Shown piece after piece: positions 21,367 to 31,278 of a stretch of DNA of 64,000 nucleotides. The notes beneath the pieces were generated by a model. The model was not told the DNA's origin. It saw only the letters and a list, made by a program, of their open reading frames with translations, and did no database searches. The stretch is taken from positions 2,294,001 through 2,358,000 of the forward strand of contig NC_089190.1 in NCBI RefSeq assembly GCF_947507565.1. The letters run 5' to 3'. Both the position numbers and the translations under genes were made by a program. Positions within the stretch are counted from its first letter, which is position 1, and each line of letters starts with the position of its first letter. The DNA comes from Oscarella lobularis. Taxonomy: Eukaryota > Porifera > Homoscleromorpha > Homosclerophorida > Oscarellidae.

Positions 21367-22272
21367 ATGTCATCGCAAACAACACTAGACTGGACGCTCG
21401 GAAAAATAGAGACGGTTGACAGCATTCCTATTTACATAGAATGGGCAAGCGTTGGTCTGTGGTTTGTGTTTTTTTTCGTTGCGTGCTTTGCTCCCAACTT
21501 CGGATGCATCGTATCTTTATATGAATTTGAAAAGAAGGCTGTGCTGATGACATTCAGTGAGACTCTTAAAGAAGAAGACGGGAAAATATCTGTGTTAGGT
21601 CTAAAAGGAAAATTGGATTTCAGGACTGTCAACTTCTTCTTTTTTCTCACTCAACTCGTATTCTGGTTAGCAGTTATCGTTTTTTGGGACGTCTTTCTGT
21701 TTGATACCACATACACCGATTTCTGTGTTCCTGGAAAAGCATGTTTTAACATTGACAACGCTACGGGTTCAACTCCCCCAATCAACTGCTCGGTAGATCG
21801 ATGCAACCCCACTCCGTTCTGTAACCAGTCTTCGGCTGAACTGATCTGCTATGAATTGGTTCTTGATTTTGGCAAAGCCGCCGGAATAGCCGGAGGGCTT
21901 TTCAAAATCTCGGGATTTATTGTGTTTCTCGCTTTCCTTTGTTTGAAAAAAGCGTATCAATGCAACTATTGCTTCTATATCTTCGTAAGAGTGGGCTTTT
22001 ATGGTCTAGCTATAGTACTGCTGGTTATTGTTTTCTTTGTGGACGTTGTCCGTACCAAAACGTTTGAAAATATTGGAAGTTCATCTCAATTTTTCACGGC
22101 CTATTTTACACTTTTCTTCATGGGCCTCTCGCCGCAGCTCGTTGACATGGATAGCGACACACAAGACGCCGAACTTATTGTTCGCATTCAAGTTCCTAAT
22201 GCCAGATATGGTTCTTCTGATGACAGGAAACCTGTGACTGATGACATTTCTAGGGAGCCTGTGAATGACTAG
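21367..22272 (+). CDS. orphan multi-pass membrane protein with a Cys-rich loop (intronless)
   Basis: 301 residues from ATG 21367. Predicted helices: about 26-46 (YIEWASVGLWFVFFFVACFA), about 93-115 (FFFFLTQLVFWLAVIVFWDV), about 180-197 (LFKISGFIVFLAFLCLKKA) and about 203-228 (VRVGFYGLAIVLLVIVFFVD), with a possible fifth weak segment near SSQFFTAYFTLFFMGL. Between helices 2 and 3 lies a loop of about 60 residues with eight or more Cys and NCS/NQS/NAT glycosylation sites, so it is probably extracellular and disulphide-bonded. The cytoplasmic C-terminus is Asp/Arg-rich. There is no signal peptide. I do not recognise a family. Confidence 0.75.
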   Translation: MSSQTTLDWTLGKIETVDSIPIYIEWASVGLWFVFFFVACFAPNFGCIVSLYEFEKKAVLMTFSETLKEEDGKISVLGLKGKLDFRTVNFFFFLTQLVFWLAVIVFWDVFLFDTTYTDFCVPGKACFNIDNATGSTPPINCSVDRCNPTPFCNQSSAELICYELVLDFGKAAGIAGGLFKISGFIVFLAFLCLKKAYQCNYCFYIFVRVGFYGLAIVLLVIVFFVDVVRTKTFENIGSSSQFFTAYFTLFFMGLSPQLVDMDSDTQDAELIVRIQVPNARYGSSDDRKPVTDDISREPVND

Positions 22273-22419
22273 CAGAGTCAAGTTGTTAGTAACAGTGGTG
22301 TGGCTATTGTTAATTGCGTCCGAGTCTCGTAGCTGTCTGCATTTGTACTTTGTATTTTTGTATATTGTTCAATGCACTCAATGTACTTGACTTCGTATAG
22401 CGCGCTTCAGTTGCCCAAA

Positions 22420-23413
22420 ATGGCAGGTGACTTCCAACTCGATTCCCTACCCTATTACGATCAAGTGTACAACGATCCGAGCGCCAGAGAAGTGGTACGA
22501 TGGACTGGACTCAAAGAAATCGTTCTTTGAATCGCGATATAGGCAGCGTATTTGATCGAAGAGGAAACGCAGCGTTACAGACCAACGAAGAACTATCTCG
22601 ACTACCTACCGCCACTAACCGAAGACAAATTTCTTGTAGAGTTGATGTGAACCGGGTTTTGAGACGCTAGAGCTCGCTCTTTTAGAGTCCCGTACTCGAA
22701 AAGGAATTCGAACGAATCGGCTCCAATTTGCCTCTCGAGCAGCTGAATATGAAGCGATACGAACTTCCGCCGCCTAGTTCAGCACAGCGCAACGACATTC
22801 GAGCGTGGACAGAGAGCGTAAACAACTCCGCAGCCCAGTTGGAGCATCAAGCAACAAGGTAAGCCAACGCGAGTCCTCAAAGGGGCCCCCGCTACGAGAA
22901 CCTCATCTATAGAATAGTCAATCTCGAGCTATTGGCAAAATATGGAGCAGCGGCGTGGAAAATGCATAACGAGTAGACTTTTTATGGATAATTGGTGGAG
23001 GAAATTATATAGGAAATATGTAGGTCTTTACAGAGGATGGTAGAACAGCAACAGAAACAATTGCAGGCTTTGAGGTGAGTGGGGATGGCGAGTCACCATT
23101 CTGACTACTTTTATTTTATATGCAGAAGCCAAATTCAGGAAATGAATTGGCAACGAAAAGAAGAACAGGTACATGAAAACTTCAATACATTGAAAAATTT
23201 TAAATACTAATTTTTTGTTTAAGACTAAAGCTGGAGCTGAATTACAGCAGCTAGAATATAGGTTTGACACATTTTAGGTAATTTTAATTTTGAAATTTCC
23301 TCTCTAGTTGGTATGAGTTGGTGAGAAAAAATATCGAGATTGAAAAAGCAGTCTGTGAACTCGAGCAGCAAATTAGAACGATGAAAGGCCCCGAAAATGG
23401 CGAACAAACTTGA
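22420..23413 (+). CDS. BCAS2: pre-mRNA-splicing factor SPF27 / BCAS2 (spliced)
   Basis: Core subunit of the PRP19 (NineTeen) complex of the spliceosome. It starts [19 protein letters not shown]. Also seen: [82 protein letters not shown] and the C-terminal coiled coil [20 protein letters not shown]. Complete, with about eight short introns. The ATG is embedded in CCAAAATGGCAGG. An AATAAA overlaps the stop region (23413-23418). PLEKHM2 starts 70 bases later on the same strand, an unusually small gap. Confidence 0.95.
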
Positions 23414-23418
23414 ATAAA
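23413..23418 (+). terminator. polyadenylation signal of BCAS2 overlapping its stop codon
   Basis: TGAATAAA: the last base of the TGA stop is the first base of AATAAA. This leaves a 3' UTR of only a few tens of bases before the PLEKHM2 start at 23483. Confidence 0.55.
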
Positions 23419-23482
23419 TAACTTTTAAATAATCCGCCCCCGGATAAATGAGCACGTGCACGCGTAATCACGTGAAGCAAAG

Positions 23483-26400
23483 ATGGCGCAGGAAGTAGCG
23501 GCTCACGCCGTCGTTTCCCTCAAAGACGAGCTTCTAGGCGAAATATCGGATGCCGTGAAGAAGGTTCGTGTCGAGAAAGGGCTCAGGGGACGAAAATAAA
23601 GGCGCGTTCGCCTTTCTAGCTTCAACTCGAACAATTCTCGACCGATTCAGACGAAATCCAGCCGCTCAATAACGAGCATCCCGACCTGCAAAGACTCTGC
23701 GAGAAACTCGATCACGTTCTGCTTCACGGGTAAGCGCCAAAGGGAAAAAATTCGACACAGACTCGCGCCTTTTTGAAATGAATGGGCCCCCCAACTAAAA
23801 ATCTCGATTTGTATCCTTTTACTATTAGAATAAAATTATGTAGACTGGTTTAAATGGATAGGTCTTGTATTTAATTAAAAATTAATATTTTTCCTGTTTC
23901 AATTTTGTATCTCAATATATAGGATTTTGTATCCTTTTACTATTGTTAATTGTCAGTATAAATATTTAGACTGGTTTAAGTGGATAGGTCTTAAAAATTT
24001 ATATATTTTTTAATTTTTTATATAGAATCAAGGGGTTTGAGCGTGGATATTGGCCCTATGTCGCCGAATACACTCGCAAAGAGGAAGTTCACTTGATTCG
24101 GCATCTTTCATCAGTTTCGACTGATCTTGGCCGAGGTGCGTGTTTTTTGGGGGGAATGTCCTGTGGGGGTTTGATTGGAGAGGGGGGCGTTTCTAGGGAG
24201 GGCGTGGCTGCTGCAGGCTTTGAATGAGAACGCCCTGGAGAATTATCTCAGGCTATTCTCATCGAATGACGCGTTGATGGCACGCAAATATGATCCGTAA
24301 GAACAGCCAGGGTTCCTAGTATGAGTCTAGGTTTCTATTTTTTATAGGAATGCTATTATGAGAGATGAAGAGGTAAGGGACTCATAGTACTCATTCGTTT
24401 TTTTTCTTCTAATGTTTCTTTCTAGCGTTTACCCGTTTTGCTTACCCTTGCATCTGGACTTGATCATCTCACTTTTGAATTGACAATAGTAATGGATAAA
24501 CAATATAAGTTATATATTATTTTTCTTTGTAGGATTGCGAATACTTTGATTACGGCGCTTTTAGTCCATCCAAAGCTGGCCTCCTCAACATGGGTCCCCT
24601 GTCCCTCAACAAATTAATGTCAATACATCTTCCCACTAAAAAAGTTTCAAGCAGTCAGCCGACTACACCAACTGAATCCAATTCCATTACTTCTTCCATA
24701 AATTTTGTGACGTCAAAAGTGAAAAATTTTCTCGCGCGAACTCGAGAACCAGGTGAATCCGAGCTCTCAACATCAGCTCCTGACAAAGTATCAGCACTCC
24801 AATCATTCAGCGAAGAAAGTAGCAAAAGTGTAACGACTCCAAGTGGAACGACCCGGACGTGGTCCTGGTCCAACGTTGCATCCAAAGTCGCTCAAAAAGC
24901 GAGATCTGCTAAAGAGATTGCTGTGAGCAAAGCGACAGCCGCCAAAAGTCTCGTCATGGATAAACTGAAACGCGATAAAGGAATAGGGGGAGATGAGAAA
25001 TGGGCTGCTGTTAATATTGATAGTGGAGCGCCGATACGCGTGAAGAGTTCGTCTCAGGGTGAAGCGGAGGAGAAGGAGAAGGACGTCAGTTTGACTGTTG
25101 GAAGATTTGAGAGGATTGAGAGTATTCCTGAGGAGGTTGATGGGAAGATTGGGGATGGGGGCCCTCAGGGAGAGGACGAAGCAAAAGGAAGCAGTTTGGA
25201 AGTGCGGCACTTAAAGAAAGGCAAGAGGAAAAAGAAAAAGAAACAATCGCCTGAAGAACGAAGAAAGAAAAGTATAAGAAAGGTGAGCGATTTTTGCACG
25301 GGACGCAGCTGCACATACGGGGCGTTGGGGCGGAATTCGCGGGCGTGCACTCAGCGGTCTATATTTGGAAAAGGCTGAGTCACATAAACGCTCTTACGTC
25401 ACTTGCGTGCAAGCGCAAGCATAAGTATAGTCGGCGTGCCACAACACGCAGTATTTCCCCCACGGACACCCCGATAGCGATGACCGAAACCCTCATTCAT
25501 GGCCACACGTTTCGAATTCCCTCAAAGTACACCGATCTACGTTTTCTCGGCGCCGGAGCGCACAGCATCGTCTGTTCGGCGTTCGACGCGATAGCGCGTC
25601 GTCGCGTCGCCGTGAAAAAACTCGCTCTAACGGCGAAAGGCTGCACGCGCGCGATTCTACGCGAAATTCGCATTCTAGCGCGACTCAATCACGAAAACAT
25701 CGTCGCGGTCTACGATACAGTGAGCCCCACGTCGGGGGAGAACAATTTCGACGCCGTTTATCTCGTTCAAGAGCTTCTAAGCATCGATTTGAGACGATTA
25801 CTTCGAAGTCAAAAGCTAACGTCCGATCACGTGACCCTATTCCTTTATCAACTTCTCAAGGGCGCGAAATACATTCACTCGGCGAACGTCATACATCGCG
25901 ACATCAAACCGAGCAATATCCTTATTGATATAAATACGCTCGTTTTGAAAATTTGCGATTTTGGCTTGGCGCGAATCGTCGATTCCGCGTACAGTCATAG
26001 CGGTTTTTTGACTGAAACCGTCTGCACGCAGTGGTATCGCGCACCGGAAGTGATGCTCACGCCCAAACAATATACAAATAAAATTGACATCTGGTCCATT
26101 GGCTGCGTCTTTGGAGAAATGCTCTCCAATGGCGAAACGCTATTTCCGGGTGCGAACGAGTTTGAACAAATTCGATTGATATTAAATACTGTTGCGTTGA
26201 GCGAGTCCGATCTTGCTAGCATACCTGAAGGGGCGTTTTCTGTGGAAAATCGCGATGTACCTGTCTGGGGAGATTCCCTTCAAGGGGTCTCATCCGAGAC
26301 GTTGGATTTGCTGGGGAAGATGTTGACTTTTGATGCTGGGAAACGAATTACGGCTGAGGAAGCGCTAGCGCATTCCTATTTGAGCGAGTTGGCTAGTCCG

Positions 26401-29400
26401 AGGCATGAGCCTGTAGCAAGTCAGCCGTTCTATATCGAGAGCGAGGCTGATGATCATTTACCGGAGAATCAAATTCGTGAGAAGATTCTGCTGAGTTGCA
26501 CGCCGCCGAAAAAGTCTCTTGAGACAATGTTGGAGGAGTGCCACATTGGGGAGGGGGGGAAGGCAACACAGTGACACATTGGGGAGATACACATACTGTA
26601 GTTATTATTGTTGCTGGTCAATAGTGCAAACTTGTAGATTTTGATAATTAATAATTGTGATTAATTGAAAAGGCGTAGTCTGCTATTTGTCGTTTTTTTT
26701 TCTTTTTAGGTTTCTACTGAAGCGAAGGAGGCAGATGCTGCAAGTCTTTTGGAAGGTATCCTAGAAAGTAGACCAATTCGCTAGGCTAATTATTTGCGTC
26801 AGATGATTTACGTCAGAGCGACAGTAGCTCGCGAACTATTAGTATAGAGGAAAAGTCGATTGAAAACGCCGACGCCTTAGGGGGTCCCGAAATTAGTAGC
26901 GATAGTGTAGCAGCGCCTCGTGAGAAAGAGGAACTCGTAGAAGAAAAAGAAGGAGACTTTGTTGATGGGAGAGAATCTAAAGCGGAGGAGAAAGAGGAGG
27001 AGGAGATTGCTACTAGTCCTGCGGTTCATAACGAGATAGCGCCTCCTGTGGAGGAAGAAGAGGAGCAGGAGATAGAACCAGTGCCAATAGAGACTAGTAA
27101 AGAGGATTTAGAGGAAAGCAATGAGAAAGAAAACGCGCTTGAAGAGCCAGGAGAAAGTGCTGACAATAAGAGCGCAGCAAGTGAAGAAAAACCAGAAGAA
27201 ACTGGTAGCCAAGGTGATAAGAGTGAAGACGTCGAACCTGAAGTTAGCACCAGCAAAGAAGAAGAAAAAGAAAAAGAAGAAGAAAGGGAGTCTGTTGATG
27301 AACGTGCAGGTAGAGTCAATATTAAATCATCTCTCTCTTCACCGTATTTACGTTTGATGGGCAGTCTTTGATTCTTCTGGTTTTCCTGTTGTTCCGTTTT
27401 TGACGGACGATGATTTCAAATCAGCTGACATCACGTACGTGACGTGCTTCTTGTTCCAACTTGTTTGAGCTCCTATGTCTACGTAGTTTTGATGAGAATA
27501 CGAAGCTACTTTTGATTTTGAATATACTTGGAAATGACGACGAGGAAATAATCAAGGTAGGAGGAACATTAGTGAAAAAAATGTCGTTTGAATAATTTTG
27601 TTTAGTTTGTCAATGTTCTGCGTGTTCGCGCTAAGAGCAAGTATCTATCAGCGTATTTTTTGATCTCTGACGCAGTACTTTACGTCCTGGGAAAAGGTAC
27701 AAAAGAGTGCTACACTGAAATTCGACATTACGTATCTACTTAAGATGGAAGTGGAGATCGTTTCGAAAAATTAGAGCAGTGGCCTTTGACGAAAGTCAAT
27801 AATCTAGCGGTACAATTACCAAGCACTAATATGATTATTACTCATATTAATTAATTAATAGGTTAGTCTAAATTGGCAGACTCTAACGTTGACCGATCGC
27901 AAACGAGAATCGCTAACAATTGTCACAGCAAACGAAGCTGTGACTAGGTCTGATAAAAGAAAAAAATTTTGATGTTGTTTCAGCGTCGTCACTTTTTTTT
28001 TCACGCAGGTCTTTGTGTACGACCATTCAGCTGATAGCCTCGGAACGATGCGCTGTATCTCTTCCGATTTTTAAGTCAGATGATACTAGGGATATGTTGA
28101 TAAGAAAGGCTTGCTTAGCATCAGACGATAGCAAGGTCACAGGAAGCCTTGATATAGAGACTAGTTATAGTTCTATTTCTTACGTAGGTGGCTCCCATTC
28201 AGCACTACGCGCTTGTTTTTTGGCAGCCCCAGAATAACTCTCCCGGTATAGATTCTGCCTATAAAAGTCATAGAGGTCGGTTGGTGTATGAGAAAAGGGC
28301 GAGCGATGTAGTCACGTCGTTTTTTAGTTATTAAACAAGGGAAATTAAACGTTCAGACGTCGCTTCTTGGAGTGACGTACTGGAGAGAAGGCTATTTTGT
28401 TCTGGACGTCAAGTAAGGGGAGACGTTTGTTAGAGAATTATAAATGATTGTGTGGGGGTTAGAAATGGGGTAATAATGCAGTTTGGGAATCAGGTACGAT
28501 AGATTAGAACTATTATAGAGACAAAGAACTGACGTTCCGTCATATATAGAATGATAGGGACTGCAAGGCGTCTTTTACACTGAGGCAACAACCGGATTAA
28601 ATCATTAGCGTTCTTTTAATTAGTTAACTGTACAGGGGCGGGAAATGTGGCGGATGCAGGCGACGTCAAGACTGCGATAAGCCAAACGCTTTTGAGGCAT
28701 GCCCTTAGTGTAGAAATTGTGTCCGCGCGGTTAACTCTCATCAACATAGATAATATCTTTTGATAAGAATGTCGACTCAATGGTATTGGCGACAGACAGT
28801 TCGGATGAAACGCAGGAATGGATGATGCGGATTTTGGAAGGCGTGGCTGGCACGGGAGCGGTGAGTCAAATCCCCAGTGATTACACGAATCTAAAATATT
28901 AAATTAAGGCGTCTGATGATCGCTCGAGAGATCCCATATCGTGTAGCTTAGCTATATTAGCTAATAAGGTAAAGAAAAAAAATTCTAATTCTACTTCTGT
29001 TATTTGGAACGCACGCTCACAGATACATTTATTCTATGAACATCATAAAAATGAACCGATTGAGTTGATAACGTCATGCCAAGTGGACACAATCACTAGC
29101 GCTTCTTATGACTCTGACTGTCTAGCCTATTCATCTCTGGTAATAAATTTATTTTTATTTTATTATTAGTTCCCCAAGTAGCTGTAATTTTAGAACTTTG
29201 AATTGTTTGACAATACCGAAGGAGGATCGTGGCTTCTATTTTTCGCATCCAGTCACGAATTAGCGAAATTTCAGCTTGCTTTGGCAACCCAATGGAAAGA
29301 CATGTTTCAGGTAAAATCACTTGATCTATGTATGGGGTAGAGAATGACTGGTAATTGTATGTAAAGATTAATTTGCCGTTTTCTGAAATGGCTGACGGGA

Positions 29401-29492
29401 GAAAACGAAATCGAGCGCGCGACACGGTGTCCCTCCTCCGAAGCACAATCCATCGAAACGATAGTCTAACACGCGGTCGAGACAACACCTAG
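23483..29492 (+). CDS. PLEKHM2: pleckstrin homology domain-containing family M member 2 (SKIP) homologue (spliced)
   Basis: Lysosome/endosome adaptor that links ARL8 to kinesin-1. The N-terminal RUN domain is clear: LQRLCEKLDHVLLHG, GYWPYVAEYTRKEEVHLI, DLGRGRAWLLQALNENALENYLRLF and LTLASGLDHLTFELT all match vertebrate PLEKHM2. The middle region is long and low-complexity, Ser/Lys then Glu-rich (25,000-27,310). The C-terminal half has PLEKHM2-like segments FVNVLRVRAKSKYLSAYFLISDAVLYVLGK, which resemble a PH domain, and SHELAKFQLALATQWKDMFQ. The last exon, placed after an acceptor at 29366, gives INLPFSEMADGRKRNRARD and stops at 29492; read-through of the donor would instead stop at 29337-29339. 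About 25 introns, mostly tiny, except one of 1,427 bases (25283-26709) that contains a kinase gene, and one at 23731-24025 with an internal duplication. Confidence 0.88.
23810..23991 (+). repeat. imperfect direct repeat inside a PLEKHM2 intron
   Basis: TTGTATCCTTTTACTATT followed by TAGACTGGTTTAA and TGGATAGGTCTT occurs at about 23810-23866 and again at about 23934-23991, with AT-rich variable spacers. A diverged tandem duplication of roughly 120 bases; it explains why this intron is longer than its neighbours. Confidence 0.7.
25480..26574 (+). CDS. ERK-like MAP kinase, intronless, nested in a PLEKHM2 intron
   Basis: Full-length CMGC kinase, 364 residues from ATG 25480, about ERK2 size. Seen: glycine loop LGAGAHSIVCSAF (variant), VAVKK with the ATP-anchoring Lys, IHRDIKPSNILI (catalytic Asp), CDFGLAR (metal Asp), WYRAPEVML, the MAPK insert region NEFEQIRLILNTV, and a C-terminal ERK-like block LTFDAGKRITAEEALAHSYL followed by EPVASQPF. 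The activation segment reads SGFLTETVCTQWYRAPE, so the TEY dual-phosphorylation motif of ERKs is TET: the Tyr is replaced by Thr. The gene lies wholly within intron 25283-26709 of PLEKHM2 on the same strand, without introns, as expected for a retrocopy, but the frame is intact. GC content and CG-rich codons are higher than in the flanking intron. Confidence 0.9.
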   Translation: MTETLIHGHTFRIPSKYTDLRFLGAGAHSIVCSAFDAIARRRVAVKKLALTAKGCTRAILREIRILARLNHENIVAVYDTVSPTSGENNFDAVYLVQELLSIDLRRLLRSQKLTSDHVTLFLYQLLKGAKYIHSANVIHRDIKPSNILIDINTLVLKICDFGLARIVDSAYSHSGFLTETVCTQWYRAPEVMLTPKQYTNKIDIWSIGCVFGEMLSNGETLFPGANEFEQIRLILNTVALSESDLASIPEGAFSVENRDVPVWGDSLQGVSSETLDLLGKMLTFDAGKRITAEEALAHSYLSELASPRHEPVASQPFYIESEADDHLPENQIREKILLSCTPPKKSLETMLEECHIGEGGKATQ

Positions 29493-29583
29493 AGACATAG
29501 CCAAGTACACAAAAAATCATTTATTTTTCATTTTTCCCCTTTTTTTAGCGAGCAAACAAAAAGTGTAGATGAAAAGAAAAAGA

Positions 29584-30332
29584 CTAGGCCCAAAGAGCTA
29601 GAGTCAATTCGTGAAACATGGCTCCAGTATAGACTTTGACAGTATTCCATAAAATGGACCAATCAGTCGTGCTAAAGACGGTGTCGGCCAAGGCGAAGCA
29701 GAGAGACGAGGGAATAAAGCCGCGGCCATATTCGACCATCCACGTGTCTCCGTCCCATTGTATGGCAGCTGCTTCGCCACTTGCATGAAATATGACGTCA
29801 CCAGGGAGATAGGTGTTGGTTTTCGTGTCGCCTTCCGGCCACTGAAGGTATTTCCCTTCGATAACCGTATCGGAAATATTCAATAGGTAGCGCCCTATAA
29901 AAATGAGTAATTAATCGATTTTAGTGGGGAGGCGATTTTTGTCTTGCCTGAATGCCCGGATGTGGGAACAGCGGTTCCAAAGAAGAGGAGATATTCGGAG
30001 AGACTGGCGTGGAGAACGTACATGGCGCCCATCCATCCGCCGGCGTTGACGAACACCCATCGCGGATTCGGTATGATGCGTGCTCCGTAGCGCTTTCTCA
30101 GCTCGCTTTCGACCTCTTTGTAAGCGACCTCGTGACTCTTACCTTGTATTGGGACCCGTTTAGACGCTCTAGTTACTCATTTTACGTCCTTACCGGCGTG
30201 CTTTTTGGCTATGGTCGCGATAGCGTCGTGATCGAACGTATAAGACTTGGAGTCGATCCACAAGTCGACTAAGTAGACGGCCACGAAGGCGAATACGATC
30301 GCAGCACCGACCACCTTCAAGTAGAACGCCAT
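29584..30332 (-). CDS. SIGMAR1: sigma non-opioid intracellular receptor 1 homologue (spliced)
   Basis: ER membrane chaperone of the ERG2/sigma-1 family, acting at ER-mitochondria contacts. An N-terminal transmembrane helix ([19 protein letters not shown]) follows MAFYLK. Exon 2 gives [38 protein letters not shown]. Exon 3 gives [61 protein letters not shown] and ends HELTLALWA. Length (about 220) fits the family. Two introns; the second has a GC donor (CAG|GCAAGA on the minus strand, plus coordinates 29941-29947). It is convergent with PLEKHM2 (stops 91 bases apart) and 68 bases downstream of YIPF3. Confidence 0.95.
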
Positions 30333-30339
30333 GACGTAA

Positions 30340-30392
30340 ATCACGTGGTCATAAATCTCATGTAGTAAAGATCACGTGGTCATAAATCTCAT
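30340..30392 (+). repeat. two perfect 22-base direct repeats carrying an E-box, between YIPF3 and SIGMAR1
   Basis: ATCACGTGGTCATAAATCTC plus AT at 30340-30361 and again at 30371-30392, separated by 9 bases. The first copy starts 7 bases upstream of the SIGMAR1 start codon (minus strand); the second ends 8 bases from the YIPF3 stop. Each contains CACGTG. The repeat pair makes up most of the 68-base intergenic space. Confidence 0.85.
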
Positions 30393-30400
30393 ATATTTAT

Positions 30401-31252
30401 CTACAACAGGCTCGCAGCTTCATACAATTTCGAATAAGCAAGTTTTAAGTAGAACGTATAAAGCATGTGAATTGCTACGACTACTATACCTAATGTACAT
30501 GCCTGCTGTCGAATGCGAGTGCGAGATGCCAACACGGAGGAGATCCTCAGCGCCGACAGCCCAACGAACACAAACCAAGTCACATAGAAAACGTAGCCCG
30601 TATCACTATGCTGCAAAACGGTGCTGAGAAATAAACACAGACAAGGCCCAAATAATCCATAACCAACGAGCGATAACATCTCTAACAAGCCAATAGACGA
30701 ATTAAAAAGATAGGCGAGGGAGTAATAGACAAGCGAAGTGGCAATCCAGTACAAAAACGCCACACCAATAGCCGTTCCCATAAGGGACCCCTCCTGCACT
30801 CTATGCCCACTCGCTTTCATACTAAGTAACAATATGGCGACGAGAGTGAATGCTAGCATTAAAGGCCCGTATAATTCTCCCTCGATTGATATTGATTCTG
30901 ACGTCATTTTCCGGGGTAGTAGCGAATGGAGAAGACGCGAGCGAACTTGATGGGGTTCGGCGTCGAAATAGGGTCGAAGGAGATCGACGTTGCCGTAGAT
31001 GTCGAGAACGCGTCGTGCGCGCTGCTTTCCCGCGTTCCACATTTTTCCTGCGACTTCTTTTTCGATCTTCGAGCGCATGTCGTCCATTAGAGTCGATTTT
31101 TTCGCTTTTCCAGTCGATTCTTCGCTCGTGTCGACGAGCAGAAAGCCGTCGGAGCTTTCCATGTCTATGCTCGTCTCGGTCGGCGCGAGAGGGTTGGTTG
31201 CCGCGAGCAGAACGGGCTGATCGGCATCGTTTGACGCTTCTTTGTCCTCCAT
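30401..31252 (-). CDS. YIPF3: Yip1-domain family member 3 homologue (intronless)
   Basis: Golgi multi-pass membrane protein of the YIPF family. 283 residues: an acidic cytosolic N-terminus, then DIYGNVDLLRPYFDAEPHQVRSRLLHSLLP, which is characteristic of YIPF3, and ELYGPLMLAFTLVAILLLSMK leading into about five hydrophobic segments (MGTAIGVAFLYWIATSLVYY, LLEMLSLVGYGLFGPCLCLF, YVFYVTWFVFVGLSALRI, TLGIVVVAIHMLYTFYL). It ends KLYEAASLL. The start codon is 26 bases from that of MAD2L2 on the other strand. Confidence 0.9.
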   Translation of the reverse strand: MEDKEASNDADQPVLLAATNPLAPTETSIDMESSDGFLLVDTSEESTGKAKKSTLMDDMRSKIEKEVAGKMWNAGKQRARRVLDIYGNVDLLRPYFDAEPHQVRSRLLHSLLPRKMTSESISIEGELYGPLMLAFTLVAILLLSMKASGHRVQEGSLMGTAIGVAFLYWIATSLVYYSLAYLFNSSIGLLEMLSLVGYGLFGPCLCLFLSTVLQHSDTGYVFYVTWFVFVGLSALRISSVLASRTRIRQQACTLGIVVVAIHMLYTFYLKLAYSKLYEAASLL

Positions 31253-31278
31253 AGCGCTAGAAGGTCGCGTGCGCTACA
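31253..31278. promoter_or_regulatory. 26-base divergent interval between YIPF3 and MAD2L2 start codons
   Basis: Only 26 bases separate the two ATGs, with an imperfect inverted GCGCTA ... near its ends. Core promoter elements must overlap or lie inside the neighbouring coding sequence, or real transcription starts and 5' UTRs overlap antisense. Confidence 0.5.

Noticed and set aside
27026-27319. Minus-strand Ser-rich open frame
   Set aside because: Mirror of the Glu/Ser-rich low-complexity exon of PLEKHM2, whose GAA/GAG codons read as Ser, Leu and Phe on the other strand.
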